A stretch of 64,000 bases of DNA from an uncultured Bacteroidales bacterium. GTDB lineage: Bacteria > Bacteroidota > Bacteroidia > Bacteroidales > UBA932. A model generated the notes under the pieces. It saw nothing but the letters and a program-made list of their open reading frames with translations. It did not search any database and was not told the DNA's origin. Positions 43,323 through 51,667 of the stretch are shown here, piece by piece; the stretch's first letter is position 1; each line of letters begins with the position of its first letter. Made by a program: the position numbers and the translations under genes. The stretch spans positions 1 to 64,000 of the forward strand of contig CAKUTA010000007.1 in assembly GCA_934691625.1 (NCBI GenBank), read 5' to 3'.

Positions 43323-45512
43323 ATGCAGATGAACATGAACACTAGATATATAGGTTTACTGCTGGCGCCAATGCTTATTTTAGGATGCCAGAAGGACAAA
43401 TGGCCGGCCCAGCCGGACTGGAGCCAATTCCCGAACCCGGAGAACCAGGAGCTCATGAAGCCGGCCGAGTGTGACAACAGGATCGTAGCACACCGTTTCG
43501 GCGCCACGGAATGTGGCCTTCCCGAAAATTCAGTGGCAGCACTGAAGTATGCGATGTCCCAGAAGCTGTACGGCGCCGAGTGCGATGCTTATGTGACCAA
43601 GGACAATGAGGTCATCATCGCCCACGCCAACGGCATTTGTGAAATCAACGGCAATGTCCCTTACAAGACTTCCCTGGACGCCATCCGCGCTGCTGGGAAA
43701 CTCAGCAACGGGGAGCAGATTCCGACGCTGGAGGAACTGATCGACATTGTGATGAAGGAGGACAATCCAACAAGGCTTGTCGTCGATATCAAGCGCATCA
43801 GCTACCCTACTAACAACCCCGAGCCTGTCATCGCCTGTGCCAAGAGGGCATGCGAGATAGTCAAGGAGAAGAAAGCGGACAATTTCGTGATCCTGCTCTG
43901 CACAGGTTTCGATGTCAATGTGATGAAATCGGCATGGGCATACGCAAGCCAGTCCGGCATCACCATGGCAATGAACTCCGGGAAAGATCCGGCAGAAATC
44001 AATCAGCTCGGCTTCAACTGGGTCAATCTTGCAGCCAAGGATATCGGAGGCGATGCAAGCGGAAGCGGAAACCTGTCTGTATCAAGCTATCTCAATGCGG
44101 GCATAAACGTCAGCGTCTATAATGTGGACAAGCAGGCCGGTGACGGCAATGCAGTCTATTCCTCTAAAGCCGTCAAATGGTATCAGGACAACTACATGAT
44201 GTTCAAATACATCTGTTCCAACTACCCGGCATGGCTGAAGGACGTGATGGCAGGAGGAACATTGACATACGATGGAATATCCAGCCAGGAGGAATTCGAC
44301 CTGTTCGCGCAGTCGCTTGCCGCAGACCCTACGGGAGCATTGTTCGCAGATGCTGACGGAGTCGTGAACCTGAAGACAGATGTGACAGTCACATCCGCCT
44401 GTCCTCTGAAAGACTTCAAGGGGACATTCGACGGAAAGTCACATACCGTAACCATAAATTATGAAGGCGACGAGCCGGCAATCGGCCTCTTCGGGACTCT
44501 TTCCGGAACGGTGCGTAATCTGAATGTGGCAGGAGCAGTCACATCTTCATGCAAGAGCGAATCATTTACATTCGGAGGTATCGCGGTCAATGCAGATGCG
44601 GCATCTTTCGAGAACTGCACCTCCAGCATAAAGTTCTCCGCGAAAAGCGACATCGCAGCCACTCCTTCAGTATGCATAGGCGGAATCGCCGGTGTTTCAT
44701 CCGGAAATGTCAGCTTCATATCATGCAGAAGCACCGGAAGCATAAGCTACGAGGGTTCCTCCGCAGTCATTGCCGGCGGCATCCTGTCATCGAATCAGGC
44801 AGATGACGGCAAGGTCAGATTCTCCGGATGCGAGGTGTCATGCGGCATTGATTTCGGCGGCAGCTGCACCTCCGCATGGAACTATGCAGGAGGCTTCATC
44901 GGAAAGCCCGTGTCTTCGGCTGTAACCTCCAGCGAAGGCACTGACTACCGTCTGGAATTCAGCGGATGCAGCTACACCGGTGATTTCAAGGTGGCTGGAG
45001 CCGGCAAGATAAGGGCTGGAATGCTCGCCGGGTTCGCCAATGCATCATTCCTCTTCCAGGACTGTTCAGCTTCAGGCTCCCTGGTCAATGAGAACACATC
45101 CAAGAGAGATTTCGTGGCAGCAGCAATGATAGGCTTCATCGAGAAAAACGTCGAGGGCAGGCTCAACGGATGCACATTCTCCGGGAAGGTGGAATCCTGC
45201 ACAGGCTCGAACAACTACATAGGAGGAATAATCGGCAACACAGCAGACAATTCCATAGTCGTATGCGACAACTGCAGGACAACGGCATCAGCATCAGCAG
45301 GTTCCGGAGCCATCAAGTCTGTCGGAATGATAGCGGCAAGGCTCAAGACAGCAGGCTGCACCATCCAGAACTGCCGCATAGCCGGAAAAATCAACAAGGC
45401 AGGGACAGTCACGACCATATCGGCAGAGAACCTCGAGGACTGGATGATTGCAGGTTCCGGTACTGCCATTGCCAATGTGACATTGTCAGGAAACGGATTC
45501 AACAATGAATAA
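43323..45512 (+). CDS. Lipoprotein GDPD with beta-helix-like C-terminal region
   Basis: A 729-residue lipoprotein (Cys22, then Gln-Lys-Asp, a surface-export type start). ATGs at 43329 and 43335 are alternative starts. Residues about 50-310 form a GDPD domain: A-H-R-F at 56-59 in place of H-R-G, P-E-N at 67-69, Glu86 and Asp88, and His101 followed by Ala where Asp is usual. Residues about 330-729 are Gly-, Ser- and Cys-rich repeats such as I-G-L-F-G-T-L-S-G-T-V-R-N-L, resembling GLUG or right-handed beta-helix modules. The same type of tail ends the next gene. The domain keeps both catalytic histidines, so it may cleave at the cell surface before import; activity is uncertain because several neighbouring positions differ. 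Confidence 0.82.
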   Translation: MQMNMNTRYIGLLLAPMLILGCQKDKWPAQPDWSQFPNPENQELMKPAECDNRIVAHRFGATECGLPENSVAALKYAMSQKLYGAECDAYVTKDNEVIIAHANGICEINGNVPYKTSLDAIRAAGKLSNGEQIPTLEELIDIVMKEDNPTRLVVDIKRISYPTNNPEPVIACAKRACEIVKEKKADNFVILLCTGFDVNVMKSAWAYASQSGITMAMNSGKDPAEINQLGFNWVNLAAKDIGGDASGSGNLSVSSYLNAGINVSVYNVDKQAGDGNAVYSSKAVKWYQDNYMMFKYICSNYPAWLKDVMAGGTLTYDGISSQEEFDLFAQSLAADPTGALFADADGVVNLKTDVTVTSACPLKDFKGTFDGKSHTVTINYEGDEPAIGLFGTLSGTVRNLNVAGAVTSSCKSESFTFGGIAVNADAASFENCTSSIKFSAKSDIAATPSVCIGGIAGVSSGNVSFISCRSTGSISYEGSSAVIAGGILSSNQADDGKVRFSGCEVSCGIDFGGSCTSAWNYAGGFIGKPVSSAVTSSEGTDYRLEFSGCSYTGDFKVAGAGKIRAGMLAGFANASFLFQDCSASGSLVNENTSKRDFVAAAMIGFIEKNVEGRLNGCTFSGKVESCTGSNNYIGGIIGNTADNSIVVCDNCRTTASASAGSGAIKSVGMIAARLKTAGCTIQNCRIAGKINKAGTVTTISAENLEDWMIAGSGTAIANVTLSGNGFNNE

Positions 45513-45524
45513 CACTAAAAAATC

Positions 45525-47132
45525 ATGAGAATACACTTATCAGCTGCAGGCATGGCCCTGCTAGGAATCTTATCGGCGGCGTGCTCCGACAAGGGGCCGG
45601 CCCTGGAGATGGAGATAACCCCCATGGAGCTGAGCATTGCTCCTGAAGGAGGGAACAAGACCTTCACGGTCAAGTCCAACAAGGACTGGACTCTTATCGC
45701 GGACAAATGGATAACGCCGTCCACTACGCAGGAGCGTGGAAGTGAAGTAACTGTCACCGTGAACCTTACGGCAGGAAAGAATTCCTCCGCAGAGACACGT
45801 ACCGGCTATGTGATAATATCCTCAGACGGCAGGAAAGAAAGGGTTATCGTGACACAGGAGCCGTTCATCGCCCCGGCAGGAATATATAATGCCGCTGACC
45901 TGCAGGATTTCGCCGGCGCCCTGAAGTCTGATGATTCTGAAAGCATTGACCTGTCCAAATGGATGGACGAGGACGGAAGCATCAAGCTTTATGATGACAT
46001 TGATGCGACATCTCTCTCATGCTTCCCTATGGAAAATCTTCCGGCAGGGACTGTGCTTGACGGGCAGGAACATACCATTTCGCTGTCCATCAGCAACACT
46101 CCGGAGGCAAAGATCGGGATGTTCAAGGTCATTTCAGGTACCGTACGCAACCTTTCTCTTGCGGGAACACTCAAGGTGGAGGGCGAGTTCAACAAGGAAT
46201 CCCACATCGGTGCCCTTGCCGGGGAATCCCATGGCGCGACCATCGAGAATGTGAAGAATTCCGTATCTGTTTCCGTGAAGCAGACATCCGGAGGTGCTGT
46301 GTGCATAATACCGGCAGGCATCATCGGAAAGGCGACACAGGGGCTCACGATGGACAAGTGTGTAAACAATGCTGAAATACGGTTCGAGAGCACTGCCGCA
46401 TACCACATGGCAGGAGGACTGGTAGGTGCATACGGCAAGGACGAGTTCAAGATAAGGATGACAGACTGCAGGAACACGGGGACATTGACATTGATCTCCG
46501 GGGATAAGGCGAACTGGAATTACGCAGGAGGCATAATATCCAACATCCAGGGCAATGTCACCGCAGAGGGAGAGGACGGCTACGGTTTCGAGATTTCAGA
46601 CTGCAAGTCGTCCGGAAGCATTGACATAAAAGGTGTGGCGAAGGTCAGAGGCGGCGGAGTCTGCGGAAGAATCAATATCTATTCGCATATCAAGGGCTGC
46701 TCGTTCTCGGGGACAATCTCCATGAATGCGGCTGAGCTGGAGCGTAACATCGGAGGCATCACTTCATTCCAGGAAAAGGCTGTCCAGGCACTGGTGGAGG
46801 ACTGCACTTTCTCCGGCAGGATCGAGGCAGAGGATGGCTCCACGAAAGGGTGTTATGTAGGCGGAATCACGTCTTCCGGCACGGCTCAGACGACTGTGTT
46901 CAGCAACTGCCGCACAACCAGGGATTCATACATCGCCATCTCCAAGGCGGGCAATATCAGCATGATACTTGGCCAGGCAAGCAACTGGTGCACCATAAAG
47001 GGCTGCAAGGTGGCAGGAACGGTCTGCAAGGAAGGTGTTGTCACAGAACTGACAGCAGACAATTATGCCAGCTGGATATGCGGCTCGTCAAGCGTGACGA
47101 TTCAGGACTGCGGATATAACGCCGGGGAGTAG
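45525..47132 (+). CDS. BACON lipoprotein with beta-helix-like repeats
   Basis: A 535-residue lipoprotein (lipobox A-A-C-S-D-K near residue 20). One BACON-like domain covers about residues 30-120. The rest resembles the C-terminal region of the preceding GDPD lipoprotein, including D-G-Q-E-H-T-I and I-G-M-F-K-V-I-S-G-T-V-R-N-L-S-L, and matching Cys- and Gly-rich turns. It has no enzymatic motif. As the last gene of the operon, in the place where SusE/SusF-type binding proteins often sit, it probably binds the locus substrate at the surface. The operon ends at the hairpin 47169-47213. Confidence 0.78.
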   Translation: MRIHLSAAGMALLGILSAACSDKGPALEMEITPMELSIAPEGGNKTFTVKSNKDWTLIADKWITPSTTQERGSEVTVTVNLTAGKNSSAETRTGYVIISSDGRKERVIVTQEPFIAPAGIYNAADLQDFAGALKSDDSESIDLSKWMDEDGSIKLYDDIDATSLSCFPMENLPAGTVLDGQEHTISLSISNTPEAKIGMFKVISGTVRNLSLAGTLKVEGEFNKESHIGALAGESHGATIENVKNSVSVSVKQTSGGAVCIIPAGIIGKATQGLTMDKCVNNAEIRFESTAAYHMAGGLVGAYGKDEFKIRMTDCRNTGTLTLISGDKANWNYAGGIISNIQGNVTAEGEDGYGFEISDCKSSGSIDIKGVAKVRGGGVCGRINIYSHIKGCSFSGTISMNAAELERNIGGITSFQEKAVQALVEDCTFSGRIEAEDGSTKGCYVGGITSSGTAQTTVFSNCRTTRDSYIAISKAGNISMILGQASNWCTIKGCKVAGTVCKEGVVTELTADNYASWICGSSSVTIQDCGYNAGE

Positions 47133-47168
47133 AGCGTTTTTAGTCAATCTTTCTAATTATCAATTAGC

Positions 47169-47213
47169 TAACGTTTTTCAAAATAGCTGTATGCGCTATT
47201 TTGAAAAACGTTA
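47169..47213. terminator. Strong bidirectional terminator
   Basis: An 18-bp perfect stem (arms 47169-47186 and 47196-47213, core AACGTTTTTCAAAATAG) with a 9-nt loop lies between the convergent genes ending at 47132 and 47261. Internal T-runs lie on both strands. Confidence 0.85.
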
Positions 47214-47260
47214 ATTAGTTGTGCATTAGCGAGTTATGTAAAATTTCGCCTTTATCGGAT

Positions 47261-47758
47261 TTACCCTTTAAGAGCTTCAGCGAGAATGGCGGCGATAGCT
47301 GCCGACTGGCCGGGGCCGAACTGTGAACGGTACCCTGTCCAGAACAGATAGGCAGCTGCCAGGGCAGGAAGAACGGTGAGTGCCAGGAACAGGGGATTGA
47401 ACCCATGGCTTGTCCACCTGCTGAGGAACCAGAAGATGATTATGAAGAGGAAGCCATAGACGGCATCTCCGATACGGCTGGTACGTTTCCCTGATTTTAT
47501 CTCGATATGGTAGCGGTACACCTGCGAGCTGCCGTCCTCCGATGTCTCCGTCCCGTTCTCGTAGATGTCGCATAGTACATAGCGGGTCTGCATCATGATA
47601 GAGTAGTCCGCCAGAATACGTCCGCAGCCAAGGTCGCCGCTCCGGACATCTTCAGGCATGCATGCAAGCACCTTCGCCGCGAACTTTTCAGGCTCCAGCG
47701 CCGAGCGCACGTCCAGTTCCCTGTCAACAGACAGGCTTACGCTTGAATCCAGTTCCAT
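47261..47758 (-). CDS. Small membrane protein of unknown function
   Basis: A 165-residue protein I do not recognise. The first 100 residues are soluble with alternating polar and hydrophobic residues. Two hydrophobic helices follow at about 102-118 and 124-146, joined by a short polar loop. The start at 47758 is preferred because the promoter -7 element at 47775-47782 lies just upstream; an ATG at 47785 would lie upstream of the transcript start. It is divergent from the PPC gene with overlapping promoters. Confidence 0.65.
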   Translation of the reverse strand: MELDSSVSLSVDRELDVRSALEPEKFAAKVLACMPEDVRSGDLGCGRILADYSIMMQTRYVLCDIYENGTETSEDGSSQVYRYHIEIKSGKRTSRIGDAVYGFLFIIIFWFLSRWTSHGFNPLFLALTVLPALAAAYLFWTGYRSQFGPGQSAAIAAILAEALKG

Positions 47759-47768
47759 TGTCAATGAT

Positions 47769-47799
47769 TTTGCGCAAAGATACATAATGTTTATCTTTA
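47769..47799 (+). promoter_or_regulatory. Promoter of the PPC-domain gene
   Basis: TTTG at 47769-47772, exactly 19 nt, then TATCTTTA at 47792-47799 (7 of 8 to TAnnTTTG). Initiation near 47806 gives a leader of about 16 nt to the ATG at 47822. Confidence 0.65.
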
Positions 47800-47808
47800 C
47801 ATTTCAAA
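47775..47808 (-). promoter_or_regulatory. Promoter of the small membrane protein gene
   Basis: On the minus strand TTTG (47805-47808), 22 nt, then TATCTTTG (47775-47782), a full -7 match. It interlocks with the plus-strand promoter, so the two genes probably compete for polymerase. Confidence 0.5.
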
Positions 47809-47821
47809 AAAGGATATGGCT

Positions 47822-48244
47822 ATGTATAAATTCAGGAAAGCCGGGGACAGATATTTCCTCAGCATTGACAATCATTGCGAGATAGCGGCCGCGCTTACGG
47901 AGTTCTGCCGCGAGGAGAATATCATGGCAGGAGAGATTTATGGTCTGGGGGCTGTAAATGATGTAGTGCTCAGGTTCCTCAACCCTGCCACGAAGAAATA
48001 TGTGGACATGGAGTTCAAAGAGCAGATGGAGATGGCGAACCTTACCGGGAACATCTCCGAGAAGGATGGCAATGTATATCTGCATCTGCATGCGACGTTC
48101 GGAAAGTCAGACGGCTCAGCTATCGGAGGACATCTGTTTTCGGCGGTGATAAGCGGGGCATGCGAGCTTGTCGTAATCCCTTCGGATGCTTATCTCGGCA
48201 GGAAGTTCTCCGAGGAGACAGGGCTGAACATGTATGAGTTCTAG
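47822..48244 (+). CDS. PPC/DUF296 domain protein
   Basis: A 140-residue protein made up of one PPC (plants and prokaryotes conserved, DUF296) domain, which forms trimers. In plants the domain accompanies AT-hooks; the bacterial role is unknown. The signature L-H-L-H-A-T-F with a following G-G-H-L-F-S-A-V-I-S-G-A-C-E-L is clear near residues 91-120. The start at 47822 is chosen; an ATG two codons earlier is possible. Its 3' end overlaps the convergent ATP-grasp-like gene by 4 nt. Confidence 0.85.
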   Translation: MYKFRKAGDRYFLSIDNHCEIAAALTEFCREENIMAGEIYGLGAVNDVVLRFLNPATKKYVDMEFKEQMEMANLTGNISEKDGNVYLHLHATFGKSDGSAIGGHLFSAVISGACELVVIPSDAYLGRKFSEETGLNMYEF

Positions 48245-49356
48245 CTCCGGGTTACAGCTACCGTATAGCGCGATGACGGAGTGACTTCTGCCAATGTGCC
48301 GAGGAAAGATGAAGCCTCAGCATATAGCTTTCCAGGAGTGGAGCGGAATTCCACACTCATGATATAGCGCCCGTCCATACAGGGCTGCTGCAGGGCCGGC
48401 TTCATTCCTGGAGCCAGCTTTTTTGCATTCTGCCCCGGGTGGAGCAGCACGAGGCGGTGACCGTCGCTGAATGTATGCCGGTCAAAGAGCCTGCGTGCAA
48501 GCAGGCCCATTGTCATACGGACATTGAGCTCCACGGCAGGAGCCAGGTTATATGATGCTCCTTCACGGTATATGAACATGTCCACTCCGGCATAGCCGGT
48601 ATATCTTCCGCAGAATTCATGCTCCAGGAACCCTGTCAGCGCATCTTTCACACCTGTTATCAATGTTTCAGGGACATACCTGGAAAGCTCGGAAAGGATA
48701 TAGCTGTCCGAGGCAAGGACATTTCCCTTATATGTGCCATTGTCGTTGAAGAAGAGGGAGCAGCCCTCGAAGGAGGCATTATTCCCGCTGACATGGAACA
48801 GCATGGCGAAGTCCCTGACAATCTCCAGCCGTTTCTCCACCATCACAGAGCCCTGCCTGGAGATGACATTGCGGCACCATCCCATGTCGCTTGCCGAAAG
48901 TTCTCCGCGACGTGCCCAGCGCAGTCCCCTGCCGCTTCCTGACAATGGTGCTTTCATCACAGCTTCCCCATATTCATCGACAGCCTCCACCACATCCTGC
49001 AGATCGGACAGTTCCCTGATATATGAAAGAGGGCGCAGGAGACTGCTGCCGTGAAGTTCCGCATCAATATAAGCTCCTGCACGGGAAGCAGTACTGCGAT
49101 GCGATAATCTCCTGATTTCATCTATGGCAGCATTGGAAGGCAGCATCATATCCGGTATCCCAGCCTTCTCCAGCCGGCGTTTAAGCACTGCATCCCATCC
49201 CCAAGGGACGATTTCATTTTCACAGGCCTCATCAATCCATGCCGTAAGGCCACCGCAGTCCTTGCCGAACTCCAGAGCCGAAGATGGCGGCACGAAATTC
49301 GCGTCGCCATTAGCTATACATAAATCATGTTCCGGATTAAAGATATTCATCTGCAT
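48241..49356 (-). CDS. ATP-grasp-like protein of unknown function
   Basis: A 371-residue cytoplasmic protein. It carries the outline of an ATP-grasp enzyme: Lys135 followed by S-G-S-G-R-G at 139-144 (nucleotide loop), Glu174 in V-M-V-E-K-R, and E-L-N-V-R-M-T at 276-282, which matches the Glu-x-Asn/Asn-x-Arg magnesium motif. The N-terminus, N-I-F-N-P-E-H-D, is a strongly marked patch. ATP-grasp enzymes join a carboxylate to an amine or thiol; the substrate here is unknown. It starts 3 nt after the stop of the Sel1 gene, so the two form an operon. ATG at 49350 is an alternative start. Confidence 0.65.
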   Translation of the reverse strand: MQMNIFNPEHDLCIANGDANFVPPSSALEFGKDCGGLTAWIDEACENEIVPWGWDAVLKRRLEKAGIPDMMLPSNAAIDEIRRLSHRSTASRAGAYIDAELHGSSLLRPLSYIRELSDLQDVVEAVDEYGEAVMKAPLSGSGRGLRWARRGELSASDMGWCRNVISRQGSVMVEKRLEIVRDFAMLFHVSGNNASFEGCSLFFNDNGTYKGNVLASDSYILSELSRYVPETLITGVKDALTGFLEHEFCGRYTGYAGVDMFIYREGASYNLAPAVELNVRMTMGLLARRLFDRHTFSDGHRLVLLHPGQNAKKLAPGMKPALQQPCMDGRYIMSVEFRSTPGKLYAEASSFLGTLAEVTPSSRYTVAVTRS

Positions 49357-49359
49357 CGT

Positions 49360-50193
49360 TCAGGCATGTGCCACATGACCGTCCAGTGCAGCTGCCATGC
49401 CTTCTTCAGGTGCGCCTGCCGGGATTTTACGCGCATGCCTGAAACTGGTGAGAGCATCGACCTCATCTTCACTGCGGAGCGAGGTCTTGTCCGGTGACAG
49501 AAAATCATCGGCAAAGTCCTTTCCCTGATCAGATACGCGCTTGAAATACTTATAGGCCAGATCCTTGTCTTTCGTGACACCGGAGCCCCAATAGTAGCAC
49601 TTGCCCAGTTCGCAGAGGCATCTGGAGTTAGGCAGCCCCTCATTCCATATCTCTATCGCCTTGTCTATATCCATGTCATAGCCGGCTCCGCCGTAGCGGT
49701 ATGCCAGGCCTATCCAATAGTAGCTGCCGCGTTCCTTCATGCCGTATGCGGCACGGAAGTAGTCGTAGGCTTTCTTCTCATTAGTCAGGACACCCTTGCC
49801 CTGGATATAGCACTCCCCCATAAGCCGGATACATGTGGCATCGCCCTGTTCAGCACCGGTCCTGAACCAGTGAGCAGCCACCCGGTAGTTCGGAATGATG
49901 CCGAGCCCATAGTAATAGGCCTTTCCAAGGATGCGCATCGCCTTCACGAAGCCGAGTCTGGCTGTGCGCTCGCACCAGAGATATGCCTCATGATATCTTT
50001 CCTTGTTCTTGCAATCGACATAGACATTCCACGCCGCTTCAGCCTTCTTGTCCGGCAAGATCTCCTGTTCATAGGCGAGCTTGAAAAGATGGAGGGCAAG
50101 ATCTGTCTGGCCTTTGGCCGTAGCATCCCATGCCATCGTCAGATATGACTTCCTGACAGGGATCCGGACCAGCATTTTCTTTAGTATAGACAT
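49360..50193 (-). CDS. Sel1-like repeat protein
   Basis: A 277-residue protein with about five Sel1-like (TPR-related) repeats between residues 30 and 235, shown by A-M-R-I-L-G-K-A-Y-Y-Y-G-L-G-I, C-I-R-L-M-G-E-C-Y-I-Q-G-K-G-V and L-C-E-L-G-K-C-Y-Y-W-G-S-G-V. No signal peptide is seen, so it is probably cytoplasmic. Such repeats mediate protein contacts. The start at 50193 is chosen over upstream codons, whose translation has no repeat character. It is the first gene of an operon with the ATP-grasp-like protein and is divergent from the porin. Confidence 0.8.
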   Translation of the reverse strand: MSILKKMLVRIPVRKSYLTMAWDATAKGQTDLALHLFKLAYEQEILPDKKAEAAWNVYVDCKNKERYHEAYLWCERTARLGFVKAMRILGKAYYYGLGIIPNYRVAAHWFRTGAEQGDATCIRLMGECYIQGKGVLTNEKKAYDYFRAAYGMKERGSYYWIGLAYRYGGAGYDMDIDKAIEIWNEGLPNSRCLCELGKCYYWGSGVTKDKDLAYKYFKRVSDQGKDFADDFLSPDKTSLRSEDEVDALTSFRHARKIPAGAPEEGMAAALDGHVAHA

Positions 50194-50314
50194 ACGGTTA
50201 TCGGTTTGTGCAGGCAGACCGCGGGTTTCATGCGCCGTAACGGAGTATCCCCCACGTCCCTGCCGGAACAAATGTACAAATTTTTATCATATAGGCGCAA
50301 CGATAACGATACAA

Positions 50315-50345
50315 TTTCATCAAAATAATATTATACCTATCTTTG
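50315..50345 (+). promoter_or_regulatory. Promoter of the porin gene
   Basis: TTTC at 50315-50318, 19 nt, then TATCTTTG at 50338-50345, a full -7 match. Initiation near 50352 leaves a 50-nt leader before the ATG at 50402. Confidence 0.65.
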
Positions 50346-50401
50346 CCGTCGGATAGGGAGACCAGAGCACTATCTGGCTCCATCAGGAAACTGACATTAC
50401 A

Positions 50402-51667
50402 ATGAAAAGAATCATATTGACTTTTGCTGTCATGGCTCTGGCTGCCGGCAGCGCCTTTGCAAGAGAAACCGGACCGGAGGACAATGACTCCACATCATTC
50501 CGCAGATGGGTAAGCCATCTGGTGGATGACGAGGTCAGCGAACAGCTGGCGAACATGCCTAATGTCGAGGTAGGAAAGGGCATTTCATTCAGCCCGAAAG
50601 ACAATTCCTTCCGGACTACCATACGTTTCCGCATGCAGAACATGGCGGAGGTGGAGTTCAGCAGGAACATGGATATCCAGGAGACCATCGGACAGGTCAA
50701 GAGGCTGAGGCTGCGTTTCGACGGCTTCATATTCTCCCCCAAGTTCATATATTCAATTCAGCTCGGGTTCACCGGTTCCGATGCCAAGCCGACACCAAAC
50801 GGAAAGACGAACCTTATCCTGGATGCCATCGCCTATTATAAGCCCAATTCTTCATGGAACTTCGGCCTCGGGCAGACGAAGGTGAAGACCAACAGGGCAT
50901 TGATAAATTCTTCAGGCTCGCTGCAGTTCGTGGACAGGAGCATTGTGAACAGCGAATTCGGCGGAGACCGTGATTTCGGGCTCTTCGGGGAATATTATTA
51001 CGGAAGCATCGACAGGTTCGCATTGTCAGTGCTGGGCTCTGTAACTCTCGGCGAAGGAAGAAACTGGGGTGCGTCGAAGAATGGAGGCCTGGCGTATTCA
51101 GGAAGGGTGGAGCTGTTCCCACTCGGGCGTTTCCATGCGAAGGGCGAGTACGTCGAGGGGGATACGTATTACGAGGAGTCGCCGAAAATCATGGTGGGCG
51201 GAGGCTACTCGTTCAACCATCATTCGCAGCTTACACGCGGGATGAAAGGCACAATGCTTCCAGACAATGCTGTGCGCAATATCGGCGCATATTATGCCGA
51301 CATGATATTCAAGTACCGCGGGTTTTCGTTCAATGCCGACTACATGGGGCGCCATGCTGCTGACCCTACAGGATTCGACGGTTCCGCTTTCGTGTACACC
51401 GGCTCCGGTGTCAATGTCCAGGCAAGCTATCTTTTCGACCGGAAATGGGAGGTCGCTGTCAGGAATTCGTCAATGCTTCCGGACATGGCTGTCCGTCCTT
51501 TCACCGGCTACCGGGTATGGAACCAGAGCACAATCGGTATCACCCGCTATATCATAGGCCATAGCCTGAAGGTGCAGCTCGATCTGTCTTTCAACCAGAT
51601 GGCAGAGCCTGTCACCCAAGACTATACCCGCACATCTGTCCGCTTCCAGCTGGAGCTGGGGCTATAG
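50402..51667 (+). CDS. OprO/OprP-type phosphate-selective porin family protein
   Basis: A 421-residue outer-membrane beta barrel with a signal peptide ending at A-F-A-R (about residue 20). It resembles the phosphate-selective porin O/P family: R-L-R-L-R-F-D-G-F near 100, a string of alternating aromatic beta strands, and a terminal strand ending in L-E-L-G-L. In Bacteroidetes these porins are diverse and need not be phosphate-specific. It stands alone with its own promoter. Its last 6 nt overlap the convergent phosphoesterase gene. Confidence 0.85.
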   Translation: MKRIILTFAVMALAAGSAFARETGPEDNDSTSFRRWVSHLVDDEVSEQLANMPNVEVGKGISFSPKDNSFRTTIRFRMQNMAEVEFSRNMDIQETIGQVKRLRLRFDGFIFSPKFIYSIQLGFTGSDAKPTPNGKTNLILDAIAYYKPNSSWNFGLGQTKVKTNRALINSSGSLQFVDRSIVNSEFGGDRDFGLFGEYYYGSIDRFALSVLGSVTLGEGRNWGASKNGGLAYSGRVELFPLGRFHAKGEYVEGDTYYEESPKIMVGGGYSFNHHSQLTRGMKGTMLPDNAVRNIGAYYADMIFKYRGFSFNADYMGRHAADPTGFDGSAFVYTGSGVNVQASYLFDRKWEVAVRNSSMLPDMAVRPFTGYRVWNQSTIGITRYIIGHSLKVQLDLSFNQMAEPVTQDYTRTSVRFQLELGL

